A DNA stretch of 39,227 nt from Planctomycetaceae bacterium (lineage in GTDB: Bacteria; Planctomycetota; Planctomycetia; Pirellulales; Pirellulaceae): NCBI GenBank assembly GCA_015490875.1, contig WFWZ01000028.1, positions 1-39,227 of the forward strand, read 5' to 3'. Positions 32,551-39,227 of the stretch are shown piece after piece. Position numbers and translations under genes: made by a program. The stretch's first letter is position 1; each line of letters opens with the position of its first letter. The notes below the pieces were generated by a model. The model was not told where the DNA came from, did not search any database, and saw only the letters and a list, made by a program, of their open reading frames with translations.

Positions 32551-34242
32551 CTACCGCTGAACTCCTGGCATCTGAGGTGCCACCGAGGTGAGAAAAAACA
32601 GGTGTCGACTCAACATCTCGCCCGTTGTGACGAGCGCCCAAGCGAGGCCGCTTGCTGCTGCCAAGAAGATGGGGTGATATCCGCCGGCGGCCCAAAAGGG
32701 CTCGGCGAGGAGCAGTGCCGGCAAGATGAGTCCTCCAAGAACGCCAAAGAAGATGCGACGCACAAAAGACATACTCAAAGCCCCAGTGAGTAACATGGCG
32801 GCGCGTCGATGCGGCGTCATCGTCGCGTCTCGCAAGTGCCACAGACGTGTCGCTTCCAACAAGAGCCTAATACCGGTCAGCGTGAGGAGCGCAAGACAGA
32901 GCCGGCGGAGCGACGCGTGCGGTGGAGCCGAAAGATAGTCGGGAAAAACGGGACTGGTCGTCGCTGTCACCGCCAGTGTCAGAGCGACGCTGAGGAGTGC
33001 CGCCGTCAGCGTGAAATCGATGGCCGTGCGACCGAAGGTCCAAAGTGGTCGATGCGTCGCCACATAGATCATCACCGAGGCGAACACGGCTCCACCGCCG
33101 CTCGCCACCGCCCCGACTCCGAGGACACGCTGAATGGTTTCGATGTCTCGCAGCTCGAGTCCGGCCGTGAGAAAGTTGGCGAACACATAGAGCGACGCGA
33201 GCATGGCGAAAAGGGCCAAGCCGAGGATCTCCCGGCTCAACCACGACGTGCGCCATCCCTTCCAGGCTTTCCACGCTCGTTCCGGTCGCCCCAGATGGAA
33301 AATAGACGCCGACATGCCCAGGATTCCCAGCAGGAGGCTGGCGATCCAATGAACTGCATGTCCTGGCTCGTGCACGTCGGTTGGTGTCGACTGGACGTGC
33401 CAGTGCCGAACATACTCGAGAGCGAATGCGCCGACCGACATCTGAGTCAGCACGAGCATCACGGCGAGCGACCAGTGGCCTCGCTCGGGCCGCACGGCGA
33501 AGTAATCTACGGGAAGCGTGTTGGCCGGCCATTTCTTGGAGCTTCGGTAGCGGGTCGAGGGGAGCGTGTATTTCGAGTCGGGAGCGGCTGGGAGGAGGCT
33601 GCCTGATTCACTGGCGAATCGGACCTCTTCGGTGGAAACCGTCGTGATTCGGATGGCGTCGTGTGGACATGCTTGCGCACAGGCGGGTGGTTCGCCCGCC
33701 GCCAGACGGTCTTGGCACATGTCGCATTTTCGGACGATCCCCAGAGATCGATCAAAGTGAGGAACCTCATAAGGGCACGTCAATGTGCAATACTGGCAGC
33801 CGATGCAGTCGCTGTCAGAGTGGATGACGATCCCGGTTTCGGGGTCCTTGCGATATGCTACGGCCGGGCAACCGTGAAGGCATGCCGGTTCGAGGCAGTG
33901 ATGACACGCACTTGGCACAGCCTGTAGCAAGGCGGGTTCGGAAGGCGTACCCCCTACCAGATATCCGACGCGCCGCCACAGTTCACCTGGATGCAAGTCG
34001 TTCTTCTGGTGACAGGCGGCGACGCACGAACCGCAACCCGAACAGGCGTCGAGATCGACTTCGAACGCGTACTGCGTCCCCGGCACGGGCGGCGTCGCCG
34101 GCATGAGCGTCCGGTAGGTGCCGTCGGCATGCGCTGGTGCCTGCTCTAAGCCGGCAATCGCGAACGCCTCCACGGCTGTGTTTTCTCGGCGTTGAGCCTC
34201 ACATACCTCGTTCACAATCCCATCCATTCCCGCGAACCCCAC
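32551..34242 (-). CDS. Fused four-cluster ferredoxin and DmsC-like membrane anchor
   Basis: The product has about 563 residues if it starts at the GTG at 34242 (GGGAAGGG 9 nt upstream); the ATG at 34227 is the alternative. A DmsB/NrfC-like ferredoxin half (about 60-215) holds four Cys groups: CSGCGSCVAAC, CHHCLEPACLHGC, CIGCQYCTLTCP and CDMCQ ... CAQACPHD. The C-terminal half (about 265-555) has about eight membrane segments with DmsC-like character (GHWSLAVMLVLTQMSVGAFA; IFHLGRPERAWKAWKGWRTS). There is no export signal, so the clusters face the cytoplasm. It should pass electrons from the quinol pool to the nitrate reductase encoded directly after it, replacing ferredoxin or NADH. This coupling is inferred from context. 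Confidence 0.88.
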   Translation of the reverse strand: MGFAGMDGIVNEVCEAQRRENTAVEAFAIAGLEQAPAHADGTYRTLMPATPPVPGTQYAFEVDLDACSGCGSCVAACHQKNDLHPGELWRRVGYLVGGTPSEPALLQAVPSACHHCLEPACLHGCPAVAYRKDPETGIVIHSDSDCIGCQYCTLTCPYEVPHFDRSLGIVRKCDMCQDRLAAGEPPACAQACPHDAIRITTVSTEEVRFASESGSLLPAAPDSKYTLPSTRYRSSKKWPANTLPVDYFAVRPERGHWSLAVMLVLTQMSVGAFALEYVRHWHVQSTPTDVHEPGHAVHWIASLLLGILGMSASIFHLGRPERAWKAWKGWRTSWLSREILGLALFAMLASLYVFANFLTAGLELRDIETIQRVLGVGAVASGGGAVFASVMIYVATHRPLWTFGRTAIDFTLTAALLSVALTLAVTATTSPVFPDYLSAPPHASLRRLCLALLTLTGIRLLLEATRLWHLRDATMTPHRRAAMLLTGALSMSFVRRIFFGVLGGLILPALLLAEPFWAAGGYHPIFLAAASGLAWALVTTGEMLSRHLFFLTSVAPQMPGVQR

Positions 34243-34264
34243 ACAACTTAGCCCTTCCCTCCTC

Positions 34265-34285
34265 CTCACACCTCACACCTCACAC
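34265..34285. repeat. Three tandem heptamers at the transporter stop codon
   Basis: CTCACAC three times in direct tandem (GTGTGAG on the coding strand). The transporter stop codon lies in the last copy read. A change in copy number would shift the frame of the last residues. Confidence 0.6.
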
Positions 34286-35603
34286 CTCTCTCCTCTTCGA
34301 CTTCGGCCGTGAAGGTGAGAACAAGCGTACCGAGAGCGGCCGGGATGACGGCCAGTCCGAGTGTCAGCAGGGCGACGCGCCACGGGAGCGAGCCTCGAAA
34401 GAGGAACGCTGCTCCGATCGCCGCCAGATTGCCTCCGGCTCCGACGATTCCCGATACGGTTCCCAGAGCTCGGCGATGGAGAAACGGAACGATGGCAAAG
34501 GTCGCTCCCTCGGCGGCTTGCACGAGGATGCCCAAAACGAGCAATGCTCCGACGGCGGCGCCGAACAGGGTGACTTGCGAAAAGAGCATCAGGGCGATGC
34601 CCTCGCACAGGAGCACCATGAAGAGCCACCAGACGCGGCCGGGAAGCCCCCACTGGTTCCCGAAGCGGTCGCCGAGAGCGCCTCCCAGTGTTCGAGCGAA
34701 CAAGTTCGTAGCGCCGAAGATCGATGCGAACAAGCCGCTGAACGAAAGAGCTTGGACCGCATCGAGCGACTCGAAGAAGTCGAAGTGGTCGACGAAGTAG
34801 AGGGCGACGATGTTGTTGAGCGTCAGTTCCACGCCAAAGCAGGCGCCATAGGCGGCGAAGAGTGCCCAAACGCGGCCATCGGTCCAGACCGTCAGCGACG
34901 CGCCGGTGTCCTTTTCACCTGCGGGCTCCGACAGCCTGCTGCGCACGTGAACCTCGGGAAAGTTGCCCTCGGGCGTATCTTGAGTAAATCGATAGTAGGC
35001 CAGACCGGCGAGGAGACACACGATCCCGACGAGGAACATGGCGGCTCGCCAACCGGCAGCCGGCGTCAGCCCACCGAGTGTCACGAGTGCCGCTAGTAAG
35101 AGTGGCATGCCAAGCTGAGTCGCTCCGCCACCCAGGTTGCCCCAACCGGCACTGGTGGCCATGGCTGTTCCAACGATGTTGGGCGCGAACATGAGCGAGG
35201 TATGGTATTGCGTGATGACGAATGATGCACCGATGACGCCGATCGCCAGGCGAAGAGCGATGAAGGTGGCCGGATCCCGGGCCAGTCCGATCGCCATCAC
35301 GGGAAGCGATGCGAAAATGAGCAGGCCGGAGTAAGTGCGCCGAGGCCCGAAGTGGTCGCAGATGGGGCCGATGGCGAGTCTCGCAAGGACGGTCATCGCG
35401 ACCGACGCCACGATGCTCCAGCCGATTTGTTCACGAGTCAGCCCGAGTTCTTCTCGGACAACAGGCATCAGTGGCGCGATGCCGAACCAAGCGAAGAAAC
35501 AGAGGAAGAAGGCGAACCACGCGAAGTGGAACGCTCGGATCTGCGGCATCGACCAGTGGAAGAAATGTCTCCACAACTCGGTGGCACGGGCATCGTCCTG
35601 CAT
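34266..35603 (-). CDS. narK: Nitrate/nitrite transporter of the MFS NNP family
   Basis: The product has 445 residues with twelve predicted membrane segments. The two NNP-family signature stretches are visible: SAGWGNLGGGATQLGMP in helix 5 and IVGAGGNLAAIGAAFLF in helix 11. FGPRRTYSGLLIFASLP matches the MFS loop after helix 2. It should import nitrate, or exchange nitrate for nitrite, for the reductases that follow. AGGAG precedes the ATG by about 10 nt. It is the first gene of the four-gene operon read transporter, Fe-S/anchor, nitrate reductase, nitrite reductase. Its last nine residues are encoded largely by a heptamer repeat. Confidence 0.93.
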   Translation of the reverse strand: MQDDARATELWRHFFHWSMPQIRAFHFAWFAFFLCFFAWFGIAPLMPVVREELGLTREQIGWSIVASVAMTVLARLAIGPICDHFGPRRTYSGLLIFASLPVMAIGLARDPATFIALRLAIGVIGASFVITQYHTSLMFAPNIVGTAMATSAGWGNLGGGATQLGMPLLLAALVTLGGLTPAAGWRAAMFLVGIVCLLAGLAYYRFTQDTPEGNFPEVHVRSRLSEPAGEKDTGASLTVWTDGRVWALFAAYGACFGVELTLNNIVALYFVDHFDFFESLDAVQALSFSGLFASIFGATNLFARTLGGALGDRFGNQWGLPGRVWWLFMVLLCEGIALMLFSQVTLFGAAVGALLVLGILVQAAEGATFAIVPFLHRRALGTVSGIVGAGGNLAAIGAAFLFRGSLPWRVALLTLGLAVIPAALGTLVLTFTAEVEEERGVRCEV

Positions 35604-35870
35604 CGGCGACCTGGCTCCTGGTTTCCTGCGCGCATACCACTCCCCTGACGTGCCTGATGCACGGCGCGCAGCGGCAGCGGAATCACCTCTTCCCAGCCAA
35701 AGCCGCCTACGAGAAGATCCGATCGGTTCTCATAGAGGAGAACCCCGCCAGATCTGTTCCTCATGGCGCTCAGAGCGCCCGTTGATCTTCTCGTTCTTCA
35801 GCCCACTTGTTTTGCCGTCGTGAGACGGCATGCCGGTTTTCACACCGACCTGTGGCTGACAATGCAACGT

Positions 35871-35900
35871 GCATGCCAATCTAGGAGTTGTTTGGCAAGC
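35871..35900 (-). promoter_or_regulatory. Possible operator upstream of the nitrate operon
   Basis: GCATGCCAA (35871-35879) and TTGGCAAGC (35892-35900) form a 9-bp inverted repeat with one mismatch and a 12-bp spacer, arm centres about 21 bp (two helix turns) apart. The related palindrome CGGCATGCCG lies 36 bp nearer the transporter gene. The sites are about 270 bp from the start codon. Confidence 0.35.
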
Positions 35901-36048
35901 AATGCCTCGATCATGTCACAATTCCCGAGAAACAAGCATAAGTCAGAGCGATTCGGTGGTGGGCAAACGACGGACCTGAGTTAGTCGGACTCTTGTTACT
36001 TGCTCACTAGCGCATCATGGCTGCTGGAAAACCGGGCAGATGGAATCA

Positions 36049-36177
36049 CCTCTGTGGGCCGACGCCTACAGCCATTGTGTGACGCCGCTTCCCTCTGTGG
36101 GCTGACGCCCACAGCTATTGTGTGACGCCGCTTCCCTCTGTGGGCTGACGCCCACAGCTATTGTGTGACGCCGCTTC
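36049..36177. repeat. Three tandem copies of a 43-bp hairpin repeat
   Basis: Units at 36049-36091, 36092-36134 and 36135-36177. Units 2 and 3 are identical, and unit 1 differs at three positions. Each contains CTGTGGGC-TGAC-GCCCACAG, an 8-bp perfect stem in units 2 and 3 (one mismatch in unit 1). The array lies 51 bp past the atpG stop, where it could act as a transcript end or barrier. Confidence 0.9.
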
Positions 36178-36227
36178 GCGGCTGAGAAATCGGCGTCGAC
36201 AGACGGATGTTCGAAGTGTTAGCAGCG

Positions 36228-37115
36228 TTAGGAATCCTTGCCCAGCGATTCGGCGCCTGAAGCGATGTCGAGCAACTCTTCGGTGATCGCCATCTGGCGT
36301 TGGCGGTGGTAAACACGCGTCAGTTCCTCCAACTGCTCGCCAATGCTCTGCTCGGCACCCCGCATCGTCAACAGGCGACTCGCGTTCTCACTCGCCTGTG
36401 ACTCCGCGAGTGCCCGGTAAAGTGATACGAAGATCGCTTGCCGGATGAGATCGAGGAACATCGTTTCGGTCGAACCGATCACCTGCGGAATCATCCGCGT
36501 TGGCCAGGGCTGCTGGCCTTGCGCCTCGAGCCACCACCGGTCGATCGGCAGCAAATCGACCCGCTTCGGTTCATAGGCCACCCGCGAGCGGTGTTCCGTA
36601 TAGTAGACCACCACCCGATCAATACCGCGAGATTCCCTCCACCGGTCGATCTCAACCAGAAGCCGCTCGGCCAGACTCGTCAGGCCGGCCACGGTGTTCG
36701 CTACCGGCAGAACGAGGTCAATCCTCTCGCCACGCTCGGCCATCAGCGAAGCGGCTCGCTGACCGACTACGACCACATGCCGCTGCTCGCGCGCAAACTC
36801 CAGGCGTTCGAAGTCATCGCAAGCGAATCGAACGACGCGTTCATTGATCGGTCCGCACATGCCTTGATCCGAGCCGCAAACGATGGCTCCCAGTCGCGTC
36901 GGCGCCGCCTCACGCGCCCACGGCAAGCCTCCTGCACTGCCACGCAAGACAGCACGCAGACTCAACGCGAGTGTCTCCCGGTACTCGCGAAGAGCTTCGA
37001 CCGCTTGTTCGAACTGTCGGATATTGACGGCCGCCAGCGCTTTCATCGTGCGCACGAGCGAATGGAGTTGTTCGGCCGTGTGGATGCGTCGCCGGATCGA
37101 TTCGAGTGTGTCCAT
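36228..37115 (-). CDS. atpG: ATP synthase gamma subunit (N-ATPase type)
   Basis: The product has 295 residues. The N-terminal helix MDTLESIRRRIHTAEQLHSL followed by VRTMKALAAVNIRQFEQAVE and the C-terminal helix ESQASENASRLLTMRGAEQS are the coiled-coil shaft of the gamma subunit. AIVCGSDQGMCGPINE is the conserved central motif (GSDxGLCG in ordinary F-ATPases). It couples rotation of the membrane ring to catalysis. Sequence and operon order fit the alternate N-ATPase group more than the housekeeping enzyme. It lies 4 nt after atpA. Confidence 0.92.
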   Translation of the reverse strand: MDTLESIRRRIHTAEQLHSLVRTMKALAAVNIRQFEQAVEALREYRETLALSLRAVLRGSAGGLPWAREAAPTRLGAIVCGSDQGMCGPINERVVRFACDDFERLEFAREQRHVVVVGQRAASLMAERGERIDLVLPVANTVAGLTSLAERLLVEIDRWRESRGIDRVVVYYTEHRSRVAYEPKRVDLLPIDRWWLEAQGQQPWPTRMIPQVIGSTETMFLDLIRQAIFVSLYRALAESQASENASRLLTMRGAEQSIGEQLEELTRVYHRQRQMAITEELLDIASGAESLGKDS

Positions 37116-37119
37116 CGCG

Positions 37120-38676
37120 CTAGTTGTCAGAGTTATCTTTGTTCTCGGCCTCTTGCGACGCCTCGACTGCCTTTTTCAGTCTGTCGGATAAACGCTGCAA
37201 GTCTTCTTCGGAGAGTTCCTCATCGCGATCGATCTTCTCTGCTACGTCGGCCGCCCCCTCGCGCATCACCGCTCGCACCTTCGCTTCCTGACGCGGGATC
37301 TCCTCGAGCGGCGTTTCATCGAACAACCCTTGGGTCACGGCCAGCAACACGGCGATTTGCTCCGCTGCGGAAATGGGAGCGTATTGCGTCTGCTTCAGGA
37401 TTTCGCGAACACGTCGTCCCCGTTCGAGCAACTGGCGCGTCTTCGGATCGAGCCGCGTTCCGAATCGCGCGAACGTTTCAAGTTCCTCGAACTGGGCGTA
37501 CGCCAGTCGCAAATCGCCCGCCACAAGCCGATACGCCTTGCGCTGCGTCTTGCCTCCGACTCGCGAAACCGACTTGCCCACGTCGATCGCAGGTAACACG
37601 CCTTTGTCAAAGAGTGTGGGGGAGAGATAGATCTGGCCGTCGGTGATCGAGATGAGGTTCGTGGGGATATACGCCGAGAGATTCTGGGCTTCGGTTTCGA
37701 CGATCGGCAGGGCTGTGATCGATCCGCCGCCCAACTCGGCGCGCAGATGGGTACTCCGCTCCAACAACCGCGAATGGATATAGAAGATGTCTCCCGGAAA
37801 GGCTTCGCGTCCCGGTGGGCGGCGTAGGAGTAACGAAAGTTCGCGGTAGGCGCGGGCATGGCGAGTCAAATCGTCGAACACGATCAGGACATCCCGACCC
37901 TCGTGCATGAAGTGCTCCGCGATGCTCATCGCCGCATACGGTGCGATATACTGCTCGCCCGGCGGATCATCCTCCGTCGTCACGACCACCACCGACTTGG
38001 CCATCATTTCGAAACGGCGCAGATCGTCGATGACGCGCGCGACCGAGGAACTCCGTTGGCCGATGGCACAATAAACGCACAGGACGTCCTCATCGCGCTG
38101 GTTGAGGATCGTGTCGACGGCGATGGAAGTCTTGCCCGTTTGCCGATCGCCCAAGATCAATTCTCGTTGACCACGGCCGACCGGAATGAGTGCATCGATG
38201 ACCTTGATACCGGTTTGCAAAGGGACGGTGACCGGAGCCCGTTCGCGAATCTCTGGTGCCGGTCGTTCCACCGGAAGGCGCCTCGAAACCGACACCGGTC
38301 CCCGGTCATCTTGCGGCCGGCCGACGGCATCGACGACCCGGCCCAAGAGTGCGTCGCCGACAGGGACATCAAGGACTCGATGCGTTCGCCGAACTTCGCT
38401 GCCAGTGCGCAACGAAGTACTTTTGTCGAGAAGGATCACGCCGATTTCGTCCGGGTCGAGATTGAACGCCAGTCCGAGTCGGTCTCCTGGAAACCGGAGT
38501 AACTCCATCAAACCGACGCCTGGCAGCCCCGAGACACTGGCGATTCCCTGTCCCATCGACCGAAGCGTGCCGACCTCGGTCGGCTCGAGCGATGCGTGTA
38601 TCCGCCTAGCGACCCGTTCGACGATCTCGCGTGTGCCTCGAAGCGCGGCGCCCAAGACACGGTCCGAATCGCTCAT
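37120..38676 (-). CDS. atpA: ATP synthase alpha subunit (N-ATPase type)
   Basis: The product has 518 residues. The beta-barrel domain contains [20 protein letters not shown]. The nucleotide-binding domain has [20 protein letters not shown], Walker [10 protein letters not shown], then [15 protein letters not shown] and IFDD-like [17 protein letters not shown]. The alpha arginine-finger region is [20 protein letters not shown]-terminal acidic tail is longer than usual. Its ATG overlaps the upstream b-subunit stop by 4 nt. No delta-subunit gene (atpH) lies between, which fits the N-ATPase operon order. Confidence 0.95.
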   Translation of the reverse strand: MSDSDRVLGAALRGTREIVERVARRIHASLEPTEVGTLRSMGQGIASVSGLPGVGLMELLRFPGDRLGLAFNLDPDEIGVILLDKSTSLRTGSEVRRTHRVLDVPVGDALLGRVVDAVGRPQDDRGPVSVSRRLPVERPAPEIRERAPVTVPLQTGIKVIDALIPVGRGQRELILGDRQTGKTSIAVDTILNQRDEDVLCVYCAIGQRSSSVARVIDDLRRFEMMAKSVVVVTTEDDPPGEQYIAPYAAMSIAEHFMHEGRDVLIVFDDLTRHARAYRELSLLLRRPPGREAFPGDIFYIHSRLLERSTHLRAELGGGSITALPIVETEAQNLSAYIPTNLISITDGQIYLSPTLFDKGVLPAIDVGKSVSRVGGKTQRKAYRLVAGDLRLAYAQFEELETFARFGTRLDPKTRQLLERGRRVREILKQTQYAPISAAEQIAVLLAVTQGLFDETPLEEIPRQEAKVRAVMREGAADVAEKIDRDEELSEEDLQRLSDRLKKAVEASQEAENKDNSDN

Positions 38677-39227
38677 CGTCTCGCCTCCTCTCGTGACGCT
38701 TCCTCGCGAGTGGCTTCCGGCTGGCGGGACCGAATTTCCTCTTCGATCGTCTGCACGACCTCGTGTTCGATCGCGTCGAGCTCATCGCGAAAATCCCAAG
38801 CCACCTTTTCGTCATCGGTATGGAGGGTGATGCCGCACAGCAGGTCCGGACTGGTTTCCCACTCAATCGTGACGTTGCCGTCCAGCACGTTTCGGATTCC
38901 GTCTTCGACCTCGTTTTGCAGAGCCGGCGGTAGGGGGAAGGCGGTCCGGACAAGGACGGGCGGAGGTTCTTCGGTCTCTGCCACTTCGCGCCATCGCTTG
39001 CGCAACGTGGTTGCAGCTTCGCGCAGCCGCTGGAGGAACTGCCGAACCACGATCGTCTCCAACTCGGCATCTGCCAGTTCTTGGAGTACTCGGCGCGCGA
39101 TCGTGAGCACAGCGGTGGCCACTTCTCGGCGCAAATCACGCAGGAATGCCTCGCGTTCGTCGGCCAGCGTGTCAGCCCACTGCTGCCGCATCGCCTCGAT
39201 TTCCTCGCGCACTTGCCGCATCCTCGA
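38673..39227 (-). CDS. atpF: ATP synthase b-type subunit, N-ATPase form (5' end beyond window)
   Basis: At least 185 codons are open to the right edge; the internal Met at 39221 is probably not the start, because the N-terminal membrane helix of a b subunit is missing. The visible part is a long charged helix ([20 protein letters not shown]) followed by a region like the b/delta stalk ([20 protein letters not shown]) and a globular segment ([20 protein letters not shown]) with delta-like character. In N-ATPases a longer AtpF serves without a separate delta subunit. It sits directly before atpA. Confidence 0.85.
   Translation of the reverse strand, partial: SRMRQVREEIEAMRQQWADTLADEREAFLRDLRREVATAVLTIARRVLQELADAELETIVVRQFLQRLREAATTLRKRWREVAETEEPPPVLVRTAFPLPPALQNEVEDGIRNVLDGNVTIEWETSPDLLCGITLHTDDEKVAWDFRDELDAIEHEVVQTIEEEIRSRQPEATREEASREEARR

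Larger units (their letters stand above)
35604..36227. other. Intergenic region: transporter promoter region and 43-bp repeats
   Basis: A 624-bp stretch upstream of the nitrate operon and downstream of the ATPase genes, both read on the minus strand. It contains the inverted repeat at 35871-35900, a palindrome CGGCATGCCG at 35826-35835, and the tandem 43-bp repeats at 36049-36177. I see no convincing gene. Confidence 0.5.

Noticed and set aside
35871..35900. Sigma-54 promoter
   Set aside because: The GG and GC pairs are only 8 bp apart where 10 is needed.
35763..35984. 73-codon plus-strand frame in the gap before the nitrate operon
   Set aside because: There is no ribosome binding site or family resemblance, and it overlaps the dyad-rich regulatory stretch.
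36049..36177. Possible CRISPR array
   Set aside because: The three units abut directly with no unique spacers, and no cas genes are present.

Overview
This window reads as the chromosome of a planctomycete (most likely the Pirellulales side of the phylum). The evidence is the gene order rplY-pth-rpsF-ssb-rplI-dnaB, a c-type cytochrome of the planctomycete single-CxxCH type, several membrane-anchored beta-propeller (PQQ-like) proteins, high GC, and short hairpin repeats (TCAGGCT-TTCG-AGCCTGA and CTGTGGGC-TGAC-GCCCACAG) of a kind I associate with planctomycete genomes. The phylum call is inference; no rRNA is present.

Layout. Positions 1-5893, minus strand: a secreted transglutaminase-like protein running off the left edge and a large SWIM/SNF2 helicase. 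Positions 6497-11194, plus strand: the housekeeping translation/replication cluster rplY, pth, rpsF, ssb, rplI, dnaB. Positions 11398-19251, minus strand: a metal-response cassette controlled by a MerR-family regulator. It holds an OB-fold lipoprotein, a CcdA/DsbD-like membrane protein, a heavy-metal P-type ATPase with an unusual Tyr-Pro-Cys motif, a beta-propeller protein, a cytochrome with a Met/Gly-rich tract, an HMA metallochaperone and a small membrane protein. Two near-identical MerR-type promoters (GTAC-N4-GTAC inside a 20-bp spacer) precede the lipoprotein gene and merR itself. Positions 19235-22222: an ABC exporter whose nucleotide-binding domain has lost every catalytic motif, preceded by a P-loop NTPase of unknown role.

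Positions 22450-26483: a FixL/FixJ-like two-component system. The kinase gene is preceded by a pseudo-receiver protein in which the phosphoacceptor Asp is replaced by Glu, and the response regulator is divergent. Positions 26606-35603, minus strand: a nitrate assimilation operon read as NNP-type transporter, fused iron-sulfur/DmsC-like membrane protein, Mo-dependent nitrate reductase, and a NirB-NirD fusion, followed by a decayed beta-propeller fragment. Positions 36228-39227, minus strand: the gamma, alpha and b-type subunits of an ATP synthase in the order F-A-G without atpH, as in the alternate N-ATPase operons.

The most promising less-described material is the MerR cassette, whose sensor mixes Hg-MerR and CueR features, followed by the pseudo-ABC exporter with its P-loop partner and the phosphomimetic pseudo-receiver.
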